Source: Zeimonas arvi (GTDB lineage: Bacteria; Pseudomonadota; Gammaproteobacteria; Burkholderiales; Burkholderiaceae_E). Taken from it: DNA of 64,000 nt. The DNA lies in contig NZ_VDUY01000005.1 in the NCBI RefSeq assembly GCF_008039575.1, forward strand, positions 310,001 to 374,000. Direction: 5' to 3'. The notes beneath the pieces were generated by a model, which was not told where the DNA came from, did not search any database, and worked only from the letters and a program-made list of their open reading frames with translations. Within the stretch, counting starts at the first letter, position 1, and each line of letters opens with the position of its first letter. A program made the translations under genes and the position numbers. Shown piece after piece: positions 1 through 7,805 of the stretch.

Positions 1-749
1 GCCGGCACCCACCACGGGTCGCGCGCGTCGCCGACGGCCATCGCGGCGAGCGCCAGCCGCAGGTCGCGCACGCTGCGCGCAAGCGGCCCCTGCACCGACA
101 TCAGTTGCGCGCTGAGCGCGCGCTCCTCCTTCGCGCTGGGCAGGAAGGCCGGCACCCGGCCGAACGAGGGGCGCAGGCCGTAGACGCCGGTGCAATAGGC
201 GGGGTAGCGCACCGAGCCGCCGAAGTCGTTGCCGTGCGCGATCGGCCCGATGCCCGCGGCCACCGCGGCCGAGGCGCCGCCGCTGGAGCCGCCGGGCGTG
301 ACCGACGGGTCCCAGGGGTTCAGCGTGCGGCCGTGCAGCGCGTTGTCGGTGAACCAGCGCATCGAGAAGGCCGGCGTGTTGGTGCGCCCGATCACCACCG
401 CGCCGGCGCGCAGGAAGTTGTCGACCACCGGCGCGTTCTCGGTCGCGGTGGCGTCGCGCAGCGCCACGATGCCGTTGCTGGTGGGCCGCCCCGCCATGTC
501 CACGTTGATCTTCAGCGTGATCGGCACGCCGTGCAGCACGCCCAGCGGCGTGCCTTCGCGCACCGCGCGATCGGCCGCGTCGGCTGCGGCGAGCGCCTGC
601 TCGGCCAGCACGTCGACGACCGCGTTGATCTTCGGGTTCGCCGCCTCGCAGCGCGCCAGGCAGGCGGCGGTGGCCTCGCGGCTGGAGAAGCGCCGGGTGC
701 GGATGCCCTGCGCGAGTTCGGTGGCGTCGAGGCGCCAGAGTTCGGTCAT
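1..749 (-). CDS. Amidase family protein, C-terminus beyond the window
   Basis: Amidase-signature hydrolase, which would cleave a carboxamide or related C-N bond in the cytoplasm; the substrate cannot be read from the sequence. About 249 N-terminal residues are present and the rest lies off the left edge. The full catalytic set is visible: the lysine in GVPITLKIN (K80), the glycine-serine loop TPGGSSGG (151-158, cis-Ser about 155) and the nucleophile serine in GGSVRYPA (S179). Spacing matches the Lys-Ser-Ser triad of the family. The ATG overlaps the stop of the upstream cbpM-like gene (ATGA), so the two are probably translationally coupled, although no functional link with a co-chaperone is known. 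Assignment to the family is firm; amidase versus GatA-like or hydrolase subtype is open. Confidence 0.9.
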   Translation of the reverse strand, partial: MTELWRLDATELAQGIRTRRFSSREATAACLARCEAANPKINAVVDVLAEQALAAADAADRAVREGTPLGVLHGVPITLKINVDMAGRPTSNGIVALRDATATENAPVVDNFLRAGAVVIGRTNTPAFSMRWFTDNALHGRTLNPWDPSVTPGGSSGGASAAVAAGIGPIAHGNDFGGSVRYPAYCTGVYGLRPSFGRVPAFLPSAKEERALSAQLMSVQGPLARSVRDLRLALAAMAVGDARDPWWVP

Positions 750-1060
750 TCGCGACTCCTGTTCGCGGCGCGCAGCTGCTCGCGCAGGCGTTGCACTTCC
801 TCGATCAGGTCGGCGGCCAGCGCCGCGAGCTCCTCGTTCGCTTCGAAGTCCCGCTCGAGCGCGGCAAGGCGCCGGGCGCGCGCCAGCTCGGCGCTGGCGA
901 AGCGGCGCTCGTCCGAGCCCACCCGACGGCAGCCGAGCAGGCCCGCTTCGACGCGCATCACGACCCATTGCGGCTCGACCGCGCAGGCGCGGGCGAGTTC
1001 CTCGACGCTCAGCGTCACTTCGTCGATCACGACACCGCTCAGAATCTCGTCTCTTGACAT
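746..1060 (-). CDS. cbpM: CbpM-like chaperone modulator (MerR-type helix-turn-helix fold)
   Basis: Small protein of 104 residues expected to bind the J-domain of CbpA and inhibit its co-chaperone activity. The N-terminal part (about 17-60) has the MerR-like pattern of CbpM, with LSVEELARACAVEPQWV followed by a Gly-Leu-Leu segment. The C-terminal part (about 62-100) is a charged predicted helix. It lies 3 bases downstream of the cbpA-like gene on the same strand, the usual cbpA-cbpM order, which is the main support for the name. Its stop overlaps the amidase start. Confidence 0.88.
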   Translation of the reverse strand: MSRDEILSGVVIDEVTLSVEELARACAVEPQWVVMRVEAGLLGCRRVGSDERRFASAELARARRLAALERDFEANEELAALAADLIEEVQRLREQLRAANRSRE

Positions 1061-1063
1061 CGC

Positions 1064-2002
1064 TCAGCCTCCCGTCGCGCGGCGCGGATCGAAGGCCATC
1101 TCGCGCGCCATGGTCTTGTACAACTCGCGCGCCCGCTCGGTGTCGGCCGCAGGCAATACGAGCTGGAGTTCGAGATACAGCGAGCCAGGCGGATCGCCGG
1201 GGATCCCGCGGCCCTTGAGCCGCAGCTTTCGCCCTGTCTGCGATCCGGCGGGCACCGTCACCTGCACCGGGCCCGACGGCGTCGGCACCTCGATCTCGGC
1301 GCCCAGCGCGGCCTCCCAGGGCGCGACCGGCACGGTGGCATGAACGTCGCGCCCCTCCACGCGGTAATGCGCATCGGGCGTGAAATGCACCTCCAGGTAG
1401 AGATCTCCCGCCGATCCCCCGGCCAGGCCGGGACTGCCCTGGCCGGCGAGCCGGATCTGCTGGCCTTCCCGGATGCCCTTCGGAATCCGGACATTGAGCA
1501 CGCGCTCCTCCTGGACGACCCTGCCGGATTCGTCGACACGGGCGCCGCGCAGGCTGATCGACCGCGTGGCGCCGTGATACGCATCGTTCAGATCGACGAG
1601 GATGCGGGCGTGATGGTCCGCGCCGCGCATCCGGTGTTCGCCGGCCGCGGCGCCGCGCCGCGCGCGGCCGAACAGATTCGAGAAGAACTCGCTGAAGTCT
1701 TCGGCCCCTGCGTTGGCCTGGCCGTCGTCGGTGAACTCGAAGCCGGCATTCCAGTCGGGGGGCGGCTGGAACTCCTGGCCGGCGCCATACCGGTTGCCCA
1801 GCGCATCGTAAGCGGCGCGCTTTTCCGGATCCGACAGCGCGGCATAGGCCTCGTTGAGCTCGATCATGCGCTCCGCCGCATCGGGTTCCTTGCTGACATC
1901 GGGGTGGTACTTCCGGGCCAGCTTGCGGTAAGCCTTCTTGATCTCGTCGGCCTGCGCGCTCCGGCTCACGCCCAGCGTCTGGTAGTAGTCTCGGAACTCC
2001 AT
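1064..2002 (-). CDS. cbpA: CbpA-type curved-DNA-binding J-domain co-chaperone
   Basis: Class B J-domain protein of 312 residues, the usual CbpA length. It should stimulate the DnaK ATPase and may also bind curved DNA in the nucleoid. The J-domain occupies about 4-70 with the HPD motif at 33-35. A Gly/Phe-containing linker with a [11 protein letters not shown] segment follows at about 100-112. The DnaJ C-terminal substrate-binding domains run from about 125 to 300, and the zinc-finger Cys repeats of true DnaJ are absent. It heads a leftward operon with cbpM and probably the amidase. The start is the only ATG that precedes the J-domain. Confidence 0.93.
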   Translation of the reverse strand: MEFRDYYQTLGVSRSAQADEIKKAYRKLARKYHPDVSKEPDAAERMIELNEAYAALSDPEKRAAYDALGNRYGAGQEFQPPPDWNAGFEFTDDGQANAGAEDFSEFFSNLFGRARRGAAAGEHRMRGADHHARILVDLNDAYHGATRSISLRGARVDESGRVVQEERVLNVRIPKGIREGQQIRLAGQGSPGLAGGSAGDLYLEVHFTPDAHYRVEGRDVHATVPVAPWEAALGAEIEVPTPSGPVQVTVPAGSQTGRKLRLKGRGIPGDPPGSLYLELQLVLPAADTERARELYKTMAREMAFDPRRATGG

Positions 2003-2028
2003 TCGATCGTGCTCCCGGGCGGCGTGGT

Positions 2029-2421
2029 TCAGGCCGGGCTGTCGCAGACGCGCAGCAGGCGTTCACGCACCTCCTTGCCGAGTTCGTGCGCAGCGGGCTC
2101 GTCGACCAGGCTCAGCACGGCAGCCGGGTCCATGAAGCCGATCGTGGTCCGCCCGTCGGCCTCGGTCCGAACGATCACGTTGCAGGGCAGCAGCAGGCCG
2201 ATGTCGGGTTCGGCGCTCAGCGCGCGGTGGGCGAATTGTGGATTGCAGGCGCCGAGGATGCGGTAGGCCGGCGTGTCGATACCGAGCTTGGCCTTCAGCG
2301 TCGCGCTGACGTCGATGTCCGACAGGACGCCGAAGCCCTCGGCCTTGAGGGCCTCGGTGACCTTCCGGACGGACTCGTCGAAAGGCAGGTCGAGGGTCGT
2401 GCTGAATCCGTAGCTGGACAT
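2029..2421 (-). CDS. DUF302 family protein
   Basis: Protein of 130 residues matching the DUF302 pattern: [19 protein letters not shown] at the N-terminus, a [10 protein letters not shown] strand, an [13 protein letters not shown] segment and a central LLPCNVIVR strand. Members are small alpha/beta proteins of poorly defined function, some linked to heme or sulfur redox contexts by genomic association only. I chose the ATG at 2421 because the family similarity starts there and GGAGC lies just upstream; the reading frame remains open further upstream but without family similarity. It lies between the NYN gene and cbpA on the same strand with short gaps. Confidence 0.85.
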   Translation of the reverse strand: MSSYGFSTTLDLPFDESVRKVTEALKAEGFGVLSDIDVSATLKAKLGIDTPAYRILGACNPQFAHRALSAEPDIGLLLPCNVIVRTEADGRTTIGFMDPAAVLSLVDEPAAHELGKEVRERLLRVCDSPA

Positions 2422-2467
2422 TTTCGCCGCTCCTTGTCGCATAAGTGGGGTCGCGTGTCGCGCCGGC

Positions 2468-3514
2468 TCAGCCCGTGGCCTTCGCTGCGGCCTTGCGCTT
2501 GCGCGGCGCCTTGCCGCCGCGGGTCTTCGAGCCGGCCTTCGTGTCCACCCCAGGCGCAAGCCGCACGAACAAGGATTTGCCGGCGCCGGTCGTTCGCTCG
2601 TCGAGCTCGAAGCGCTCGGGCAGCGAGCGCACCAGGTCGCTGAACTTGCGATGACCGTAGAGCCGCGAATCGAAGTCCGGCTTGAGCTTGGTGATGGTCC
2701 GCCCGACGGCGCCCAGGCCGGCCCAGCCGGTCTCGTCGGACACCGCGTCGATCGCGTTGGCGATCGTGCCGACCAGCGCGAGCGGGTCGTCGGCCGGCGC
2801 CGGCGCGAGCGACGCAGTGTCGGCGCTGCTCGCCTCGGGACCCTGCTGCGTCGGCTGCCATGCCTGCGGCTCGGCCCTGGGTCCTTCGCGACTTTCGTCG
2901 CGCCCCGCGGGGCGCGTCGCCGCTTGCCCGTTCGCGCTCGGCGCCTCCGCTGTGCGGCCTGCCGTCGGCCGCTTGGGCGCAACGCCCGCCTGGCCCGCTC
3001 CGGCCGCGGCCTTGCCCCCGGCCGCCCCGCGCAGCACCTCCGTGTAGACGAAGCGATCGCAGGCCGACACGAAGGGCGAGGGCGTCTTGCGCTCGCCGAA
3101 GCCGTACACCAGCAGTCCTTCCTCGCGCAGCCGCGAGGCCAGCCGCGTGAAGTCGCTGTCGCTCGACACCAGGCAGAAGCCGTCGAAGCGCCGCGTGTAC
3201 ATCAGGTCCATCGCGTCGATGATCAGCGCGCTGTCGGTGGCGTTCTTGCCCTTGGTGTAGGCGAACTGCTGCACCGGCACGATCGAGTGCTCGAGCAGCA
3301 CCTTCTTCCAGCTGCCCAGCTGCGGCTGGGTCCAGTCGCCGTAGATCCGCTTGACGCTCGCCACGCCGTAGCGGGCGATCTCGGCGAGCAGGCCGTCGAC
3401 CACCGCCGCGTGCGCGTTGTCGGCGTCGATCAGCACGGCCAGCCGGTCCTGCGCGCTGTCCGCGTCGGCGCGCGGCGCTTCGGCCGGGTCTGCCCCGAGG
3501 CTGCGTCGCTTCAT
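2468..3514 (-). CDS. NYN-domain ribonuclease-like protein with C-terminal LOTUS/OST-HTH domain
   Basis: Protein of 348 residues with an N-terminal NYN (PIN-like) domain at about 22-160. The acidic residues expected to coordinate metal are visible: LIDADN (D30, D32), [13 protein letters not shown] (D94, D100) and the SSDSDF motif (118-122). A low-complexity Ala/Pro/Gly linker (about 165-240) leads to a LOTUS/OST-HTH domain (about 243-318, with the sequence [19 protein letters not shown]), then a Lys/Arg-rich tail. The family's NYN domains are predicted RNases and LOTUS domains bind RNA or G-quadruplexes, so an RNA-processing role is plausible but inferred. Its ATG overlaps the stop of the upstream acyl-CoA ligase gene. 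Confidence 0.88.
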   Translation of the reverse strand: MKRRSLGADPAEAPRADADSAQDRLAVLIDADNAHAAVVDGLLAEIARYGVASVKRIYGDWTQPQLGSWKKVLLEHSIVPVQQFAYTKGKNATDSALIIDAMDLMYTRRFDGFCLVSSDSDFTRLASRLREEGLLVYGFGERKTPSPFVSACDRFVYTEVLRGAAGGKAAAGAGQAGVAPKRPTAGRTAEAPSANGQAATRPAGRDESREGPRAEPQAWQPTQQGPEASSADTASLAPAPADDPLALVGTIANAIDAVSDETGWAGLGAVGRTITKLKPDFDSRLYGHRKFSDLVRSLPERFELDERTTGAGKSLFVRLAPGVDTKAGSKTRGGKAPRKRKAAAKATG

Positions 3515-5208
3515 GCCTGCTCCTTCTCCTGCAGCAAGCGCCACATCACCTTGCCCGAGCCCGACTTGGGCAGCGCGTCGACGAACTCCACGTACTGCGG
3601 CACCTTGTAGGCGGCCATCTGTTCGCGCGCCCAGCTGCGGATGTCGTCGGCGGTGGTGCGTCCGCGCGCCTCGTGCCGCAGCACGATCACCGCCTTCACC
3701 GTTTCGCCGCGGTAGGCATCGCGCGCGGCGATCACGCAGGCCTCCTGCACCGCGGGGTGGCGGAACAGCATGGTCTCGACCTCGGCCGGCCACACCTTGT
3801 AGCCGCTCGCGTTGATCATCCGCTTGAGCCGGTCGGTGATGAAGTAGTAGCCGTCCTCGTCGACACGGCCCAGGTCGCCGGTGCGGAAGAAGCGCTTGCC
3901 GTCGAGCTCGAAGAAGGCGGCTTCGGTCTCGGCCGGTCGCTCCCAGTAGCCCACGAAGACCTGCGGCCCGTTCACCACGATCTCGCCGGTCTCGCCCTGC
4001 GGCAGCTCCTTCAGGGTCGTGGGGTCCACGACCCGGGAATCCACGCCCACGAAGGGAATGCCCAGGCACTGCAGCTTGGGCGCCTGCGAGGGGTTCGAGT
4101 GGGTCGGCGCGGCAGTCTCGGTGAGCCCGTAGCCTTCCATGTAGCGCAGGCCGAACTGCTTCTCGAGCTTCTCGGCCACCGCCTGCGGCATGGCCGCGCC
4201 GCCGCCGCCGATCTGCTCCAGGCTGCTCAGGTCGAAGCTCGCGATGTTCGGGCTGCCAAGCAGATCGATGATCATCGTCGGGATGTTCGTCCAGGTCGTG
4301 ACCCGGTAGTGCGAGATGATGCGCCCGGCGAGCTCGCGGTCCCAGCGCGGCAGCACCACGTTGGTGGAGCCCAGCCAGATCGGCACGTGCATCGAGTATT
4401 GCATGCCGGTGATGTGGAACATCGGCACCACGCCGAAGCCCACGTCGGCCGCGCTGGCGTGGCTCCAGAGCGCGCCGGCCACCGTGTTGTGGCCGATCGT
4501 GCGGTGGGTGTGCATGCAGCCCTTGGGCCGGCCGGTGGTGCCCGAGGTGTAGCCGAGCGCGACCAGGTCGTCGGGCCTGCCGGCATAGGGGCCGGGCTCG
4601 CGCGCGAGCGCCATCGCATCGGCCCAGCGCGAGCCCCATGCGGGCAGCTCGGGGTCGGCGACCAGCCAGTCGTTCCAGGCCTCGGGCGGGCGGTCCGCGG
4701 GCTCGGGCTCGGCGGGCATCAGGTCGGCGTAGCGCGCCACCAGCAGGTGCCGCAGGCGCTGGCCTTCGTCGAGCTGCTCGCTGCCGCGGACGATGTGGGG
4801 CGCCAGGTCGCCGGCGCAGATCGCCACCTTCGCGCCCGAGTCGGCAATGTAGTGCGAGAGCTCGTCGGCGCGGCTCATCGGGTTCGCCGGCACCACGGCC
4901 GCGCCCACCCGCATGATCGCGTAGAAGCCGATCACGAACTGCGGCGAGTTCTGCAGCATCAGCACGACCCGGTCGCCGTGCTTCACGCCGGCGTCGCGCT
5001 CGAGCCAGCCCGCCAGCCGGTCGACCATCGCCTTCAGCTCCGCATAAGGGATCCGGCGTCCGAAGAAGATCAGCGCAGGCTTGTCCGGATATCGGCGCGC
5101 CGAGATCTCCAGGTTTTCCCAGAGCGTGGTTTCGAGGCGGGGAATGTCGTGCGGCACGCGTTTGGGCCAGGCCCTGTCGTGCAGGCGCCCGGAGGCGGGG
5201 CGATTCAT
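3511..5208 (-). CDS. AMP-forming acyl-CoA synthetase (long/medium-chain fatty acid-CoA ligase family)
   Basis: Adenylate-forming ligase of 565 residues that should convert a carboxylic acid, ATP and CoA to acyl-CoA, AMP and PPi. The phosphate-binding loop is TSGTTGRPKG (221-230), the A5-like GYGLTE motif is present, the TGDLGR motif marks the hinge region, and the catalytic lysine lies in the C-terminal SGSGKV (K553). The ATG at 5208 is chosen because AGGAGA precedes it and alignment to the family begins shortly after. It is divergent from an enoyl-CoA hydratase gene, suggesting a beta-oxidation pair. Chain-length preference cannot be read. Confidence 0.93.
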   Translation of the reverse strand: MNRPASGRLHDRAWPKRVPHDIPRLETTLWENLEISARRYPDKPALIFFGRRIPYAELKAMVDRLAGWLERDAGVKHGDRVVLMLQNSPQFVIGFYAIMRVGAAVVPANPMSRADELSHYIADSGAKVAICAGDLAPHIVRGSEQLDEGQRLRHLLVARYADLMPAEPEPADRPPEAWNDWLVADPELPAWGSRWADAMALAREPGPYAGRPDDLVALGYTSGTTGRPKGCMHTHRTIGHNTVAGALWSHASAADVGFGVVPMFHITGMQYSMHVPIWLGSTNVVLPRWDRELAGRIISHYRVTTWTNIPTMIIDLLGSPNIASFDLSSLEQIGGGGAAMPQAVAEKLEKQFGLRYMEGYGLTETAAPTHSNPSQAPKLQCLGIPFVGVDSRVVDPTTLKELPQGETGEIVVNGPQVFVGYWERPAETEAAFFELDGKRFFRTGDLGRVDEDGYYFITDRLKRMINASGYKVWPAEVETMLFRHPAVQEACVIAARDAYRGETVKAVIVLRHEARGRTTADDIRSWAREQMAAYKVPQYVEFVDALPKSGSGKVMWRLLQEKEQA

Positions 5209-5289
5209 GGACTCGTGTCTCCTGTTCGGGTCGTCTCCGGCCAGGCACGCTCGATCGATTCGAAGCGGCCGGCTCGCGAGCTCGTGCAA

Positions 5290-5295
5290 TATAGT
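5290..5295 (+). promoter_or_regulatory. Candidate -10 box for the enoyl-CoA hydratase gene
   Basis: TATAGT stands out from GC-rich surroundings 28 bases before the ATG at 5323 in the divergent ligase/hydratase spacer. I find no convincing -35 hexamer at 16-18 bases, so it may be activator-dependent or not a promoter. Confidence 0.35.
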
Positions 5296-5322
5296 AGCCG
5301 CGCCCACTACCAGCCATCCGCC

Positions 5323-6150
5323 ATGACCTACGAAGCCATCCTCTACGACGTGGCCGACGGCATCGCCACCGTCACGCTGAATCGTCCCGACAAGCTCAAC
5401 GCCTGGACCCGCGCGATGCAGGCCGAAGTGCACGACGCGATGCATCGCGCGGCCGCCGACGGCGCGGTCCGCGCGATCGTGCTCACCGGCGCCGGCCGCG
5501 GATTCTGCGCCGGCGCCGACATGGGCCTGCTGTCCGACATCCAGGAAAAGGGCGCCCAGCGCGTGTCGGCCGAGCCCGCGGCCCGCGCGGTGCCGCCGCA
5601 GGGCAGCGCGCTGCCCGACTTCGGCAAGACCTACAGTTGGTTTCCGACGATTCCCAAGCCGATCGTGGGCGCGATCAACGGCCCCTGCGCCGGGCTGGGG
5701 CTGGTGATCGCGTTGTACTGCGACATGCGCTTCGCCGCGCGGGGCGCGATGTTCACCACCGCCTTTGCGCAGCGCGGCCTGATCGCCGAACACGGCATCA
5801 GCTGGCTGCTGCCCAGGCTGATCGGCCTGCCGCAGGCGGCGGACCTGCTCTACTCGGCGCGCAAGGTGGGCGCCGACGAAGCGCAGCGGCTGGGCCTGGT
5901 GCAGCGCGTGCTGCCCGATGCCGAACTGATGCCCGCCACGCGCGAGTACCTGCGCGCGATCGTCGAAGGCGTGTCGCCGCGCTCGGTGGCGGTGATGAAG
6001 CGCCAGATCTGGGAGGCCCAGTTCCAGACGCTGGGCGAGGCGATCGAGGTCGGCAACGTCGAGATGCTGGAGAGCTTCGGGAGCGACGACTTCAAGGAGG
6101 GCGTGGCGCACTACCTGGAGAAGCGGGCGCCGCGGTTCACCGGGCGGTAG
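5323..6150 (+). CDS. Enoyl-CoA hydratase/isomerase family protein
   Basis: Crotonase-fold protein of 275 residues, expected to hydrate or isomerise an enoyl-CoA in the cytoplasm. The CoA/oxyanion-hole segments are GAGRGFCAGADMG (56-68) and INGPCAGLGL (118-127). A glutamate that fits one crotonase catalytic position is in GLIAEHG (E156); the other usual glutamate position appears to be non-acidic (AFAQRG), so isomerase or another crotonase chemistry is possible. It is divergent from the acyl-CoA ligase, and its stop is followed within 3 bases by a decayed toxin fragment. Confidence 0.92.
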   Translation: MTYEAILYDVADGIATVTLNRPDKLNAWTRAMQAEVHDAMHRAAADGAVRAIVLTGAGRGFCAGADMGLLSDIQEKGAQRVSAEPAARAVPPQGSALPDFGKTYSWFPTIPKPIVGAINGPCAGLGLVIALYCDMRFAARGAMFTTAFAQRGLIAEHGISWLLPRLIGLPQAADLLYSARKVGADEAQRLGLVQRVLPDAELMPATREYLRAIVEGVSPRSVAVMKRQIWEAQFQTLGEAIEVGNVEMLESFGSDDFKEGVAHYLEKRAPRFTGR

Positions 6151-6152
6151 GG

Positions 6153-6284
6153 GGCAGACGCCTGTACTTCACTCGGCGCGGCAAGGTGATCGTTGTATTG
6201 CTCAACGCTGGCGACAAGTCCACTCAGAAGCGGGACATCCGACGCGCGCTGAAGATTGCCGCAGAAATTGGGGATGACCTGTGA
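6153..6284 (+). pseudogene. 5'-truncated RelE/HigB-type toxin remnant
   Basis: A frame with no start codon reads YFTRRGKVIVVLL followed by AGDKSTQKRDI and AALKIAAE-like residues up to the stop at 6284. This matches only the C-terminal part (about 43 of roughly 100 residues) of addiction-module killer proteins of the RelE/HigB group. The N-terminal half is missing because the fragment begins directly after the enoyl-CoA hydratase stop at 6150. Its stop overlaps the GTG start of the antitoxin (GTGA), the normal toxin-then-antitoxin layout of such operons. The toxin should be inactive. Confidence 0.75.
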
Positions 6285-6580
6285 CCAAGCCGAAGACTGC
6301 CCGAAAGCTCCTGTCCTTCGACGCGGCGCGCTATCTGGATGACGATGCGGCGATTGCCGAATACCTGACTGCTGCCCTGGAGGCCGACGACCCCGATCTG
6401 CTGCTTCTGGCGCTCGGCGACGTGGCGCGCGCCAAGGGCATGGCCCAGGTCGCCAAGGACGCCGGCCTCGGGAGGGAGAGCCTCTACAAGGCGCTCACTC
6501 CCGGAGCCAAGCCCAGGTTCGATACCGTCCTGAAAGTAGCGCGTGCGCTGGGACTCAAGTTCACTGCGCAACTCTCGTAG
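6281..6580 (+). CDS. HigA-type addiction-module antitoxin, orphan
   Basis: DNA-binding protein of 99 residues of the putative addiction-module antidote group. It has an N-terminal dimer segment FDAARYLDDDAAIAEYLTAA (residues 14-33) and a C-terminal helix-turn-helix at about 50-90 (MAQVAKDAGLGRESLYKAL, then KPRFDTVLKVARALG). It would normally neutralise the HigB-like toxin and repress its own operon. Here the toxin is truncated, so this is an orphan that may act only as a repressor or as an anti-addiction factor. The GTG start at 6281 is set by the overlap with the toxin stop. Any original promoter upstream of the toxin appears to be lost, so it may depend on read-through from the hydratase gene. 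Confidence 0.87.
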   Translation: MTKPKTARKLLSFDAARYLDDDAAIAEYLTAALEADDPDLLLLALGDVARAKGMAQVAKDAGLGRESLYKALTPGAKPRFDTVLKVARALGLKFTAQLS

Positions 6581-6804
6581 CGGCGCTCCGGGTATCGCCG
6601 GCGTTGCGCCGGCCAGGGTTCCCACGGCTGCCCGATCTGGTGCGCTGGCGCCTGAAATGTCGACGCACTTTACAATCCGGCCCCGCCCGTCGCGCAAGTG
6701 CCTGATTTTCCTCGTCGGCGCGAATGTTGCTTGATGAGTCCCGCATGCGACCCGGCGACGGTCGGCCCCGAGCCGTCCGCGCGGCGCCACACGAGGAGAA
6801 GGCG

Positions 6805-7389
6805 ATGTTCGAACGCTTTGCAGGCATCGCGCTGGCTGCGGCCGCGCTCTTCCTGGTTTCCCCGGCCGCCACGGCCGAGGTCATCGTCTACAACGCATCC
6901 TTGAGCGGGGAGGCGGCGCCTTCGGCGGGTACCGGCACGGCAACCGTCACCTACGACGACGCTTTGCACACGCTGCGGGTGGAGGCGTCGTTCAGTGGCC
7001 TGACCGGGAACACGACTGCGGCTCACATTCATTGCTGCACCGCGCTCCCCTACCAGGGCACCGCCGGCGTCGCGACGCAAACCCCGTCATTCGTCGGTTT
7101 TCCGTTGGGTGTCGCCAGTGGCACCTACGACCAGACCTTCGACCTGACGCTCGCGTCGAGCTGGAATCCGGGCTTCATCACAGCCAATGGCGGCATGCTC
7201 ACGAGCGCAGAGGCGGCACTCGCCGCTGGGCTCGCCGCCGGCAAGGCCTACCTGAACATCCACACGAATTTCGCTCCGGGCGGCGAGATCCGCGGCTTCC
7301 TCGCCGTCCCCGAGCCCGGCATGCTCGCGCTGCTCGGCGTGGCGCTGGTCGGCCTGGGCATCGTCCGACGTGCCCGGCACCGAGCCTGA
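6805..7389 (+). CDS. CHRD-domain exported protein with PEP-CTERM sorting signal
   Basis: Protein of 194 residues with an N-terminal signal peptide (1-23, cleavage near ATAEV), a CHRD domain (about 24-165) ending in the typical YLNIHT and PGGEIRGFL motifs, and a C-terminal PEP-CTERM tripartite signal: VPEP at 168-171, a hydrophobic helix and an RRARHR tail. PEP-CTERM proteins are processed by an exosortase and placed on the cell surface or in the extracellular matrix. Two vicinal cysteines (HCCTA, 77-78) sit in the CHRD domain. The ATG at 6805 is preferred because GAGGAGAA lies 6 bases upstream and the signal peptide begins there. No exosortase gene is in this window. Confidence 0.9.
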   Translation: MFERFAGIALAAAALFLVSPAATAEVIVYNASLSGEAAPSAGTGTATVTYDDALHTLRVEASFSGLTGNTTAAHIHCCTALPYQGTAGVATQTPSFVGFPLGVASGTYDQTFDLTLASSWNPGFITANGGMLTSAEAALAAGLAAGKAYLNIHTNFAPGGEIRGFLAVPEPGMLALLGVALVGLGIVRRARHRA

Positions 7390-7395
7390 TCGACG

Positions 7396-7803
7396 CTATC
7401 GATCCACCATCACCAGCTGTGTCTGCGTGACCACCGCGCAGAGTTTGCCCGCCTCGTTCCTGACCAGCGTCTGCCAGACCATCGTGCTGCGCCCCTTGTG
7501 AAAGGCGGTGGACTCGCCGGTCACCGTGCTGCCCGCCGGCGCGCCGGCGATGAACTTGGTGCTCGAGTCGGTGGTCGTCGTGCGCGCGCCCGGCGGCAGG
7601 TTGACCACCGTGCCGACCGCGCCCAGCGTGTCGGCGAAGGCCATGCAGGCGCCCCCGTGCAGGATGCCGCCCGAGGTGCACAGGTCGGGTCGCACCGCCA
7701 TCGTGGCCACCACCCGGTCGGGCGAGACCTCCACCAGCTTCACGCCCATCAGGCCGGGAAAGAGCGGCTCCAGTCGTTTCTGGAGGGCTTCGAGTTCGGT
7801 CAT
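7396..7803 (-). CDS. PaaI-type hotdog-fold thioesterase
   Basis: Hotdog-fold acyl-CoA thioesterase of 135 residues. The family signature HGGACMAFADTLGAVG spans 49-64, with D58 as the likely catalytic aspartate, followed by the TDSSTKFI strand and a C-terminal CAVVTQTQLVM strand. It should hydrolyse an aryl- or acyl-CoA in the cytoplasm. It is two bases downstream of the membrane reductase gene on the same strand, so the two are probably co-transcribed; why is not clear. Confidence 0.9.
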   Translation of the reverse strand: MTELEALQKRLEPLFPGLMGVKLVEVSPDRVVATMAVRPDLCTSGGILHGGACMAFADTLGAVGTVVNLPPGARTTTTDSSTKFIAGAPAGSTVTGESTAFHKGRSTMVWQTLVRNEAGKLCAVVTQTQLVMVDR

Positions 7804-7805
7804 CG

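Noticed and set aside
105-1343. Long open frames on the + strand over the amidase and CbpAM genes
   Set aside because: Arg/Ala/Gly-rich translations without family motifs; they are antisense shadows caused by high GC. The minus-strand frames match known families.
3673-5322. In-frame + strand extension upstream of the enoyl-CoA hydratase
   Set aside because: It is antisense to the acyl-CoA ligase gene, with His/Arg-rich shadow composition; the crotonase family starts at the ATG at 5323.
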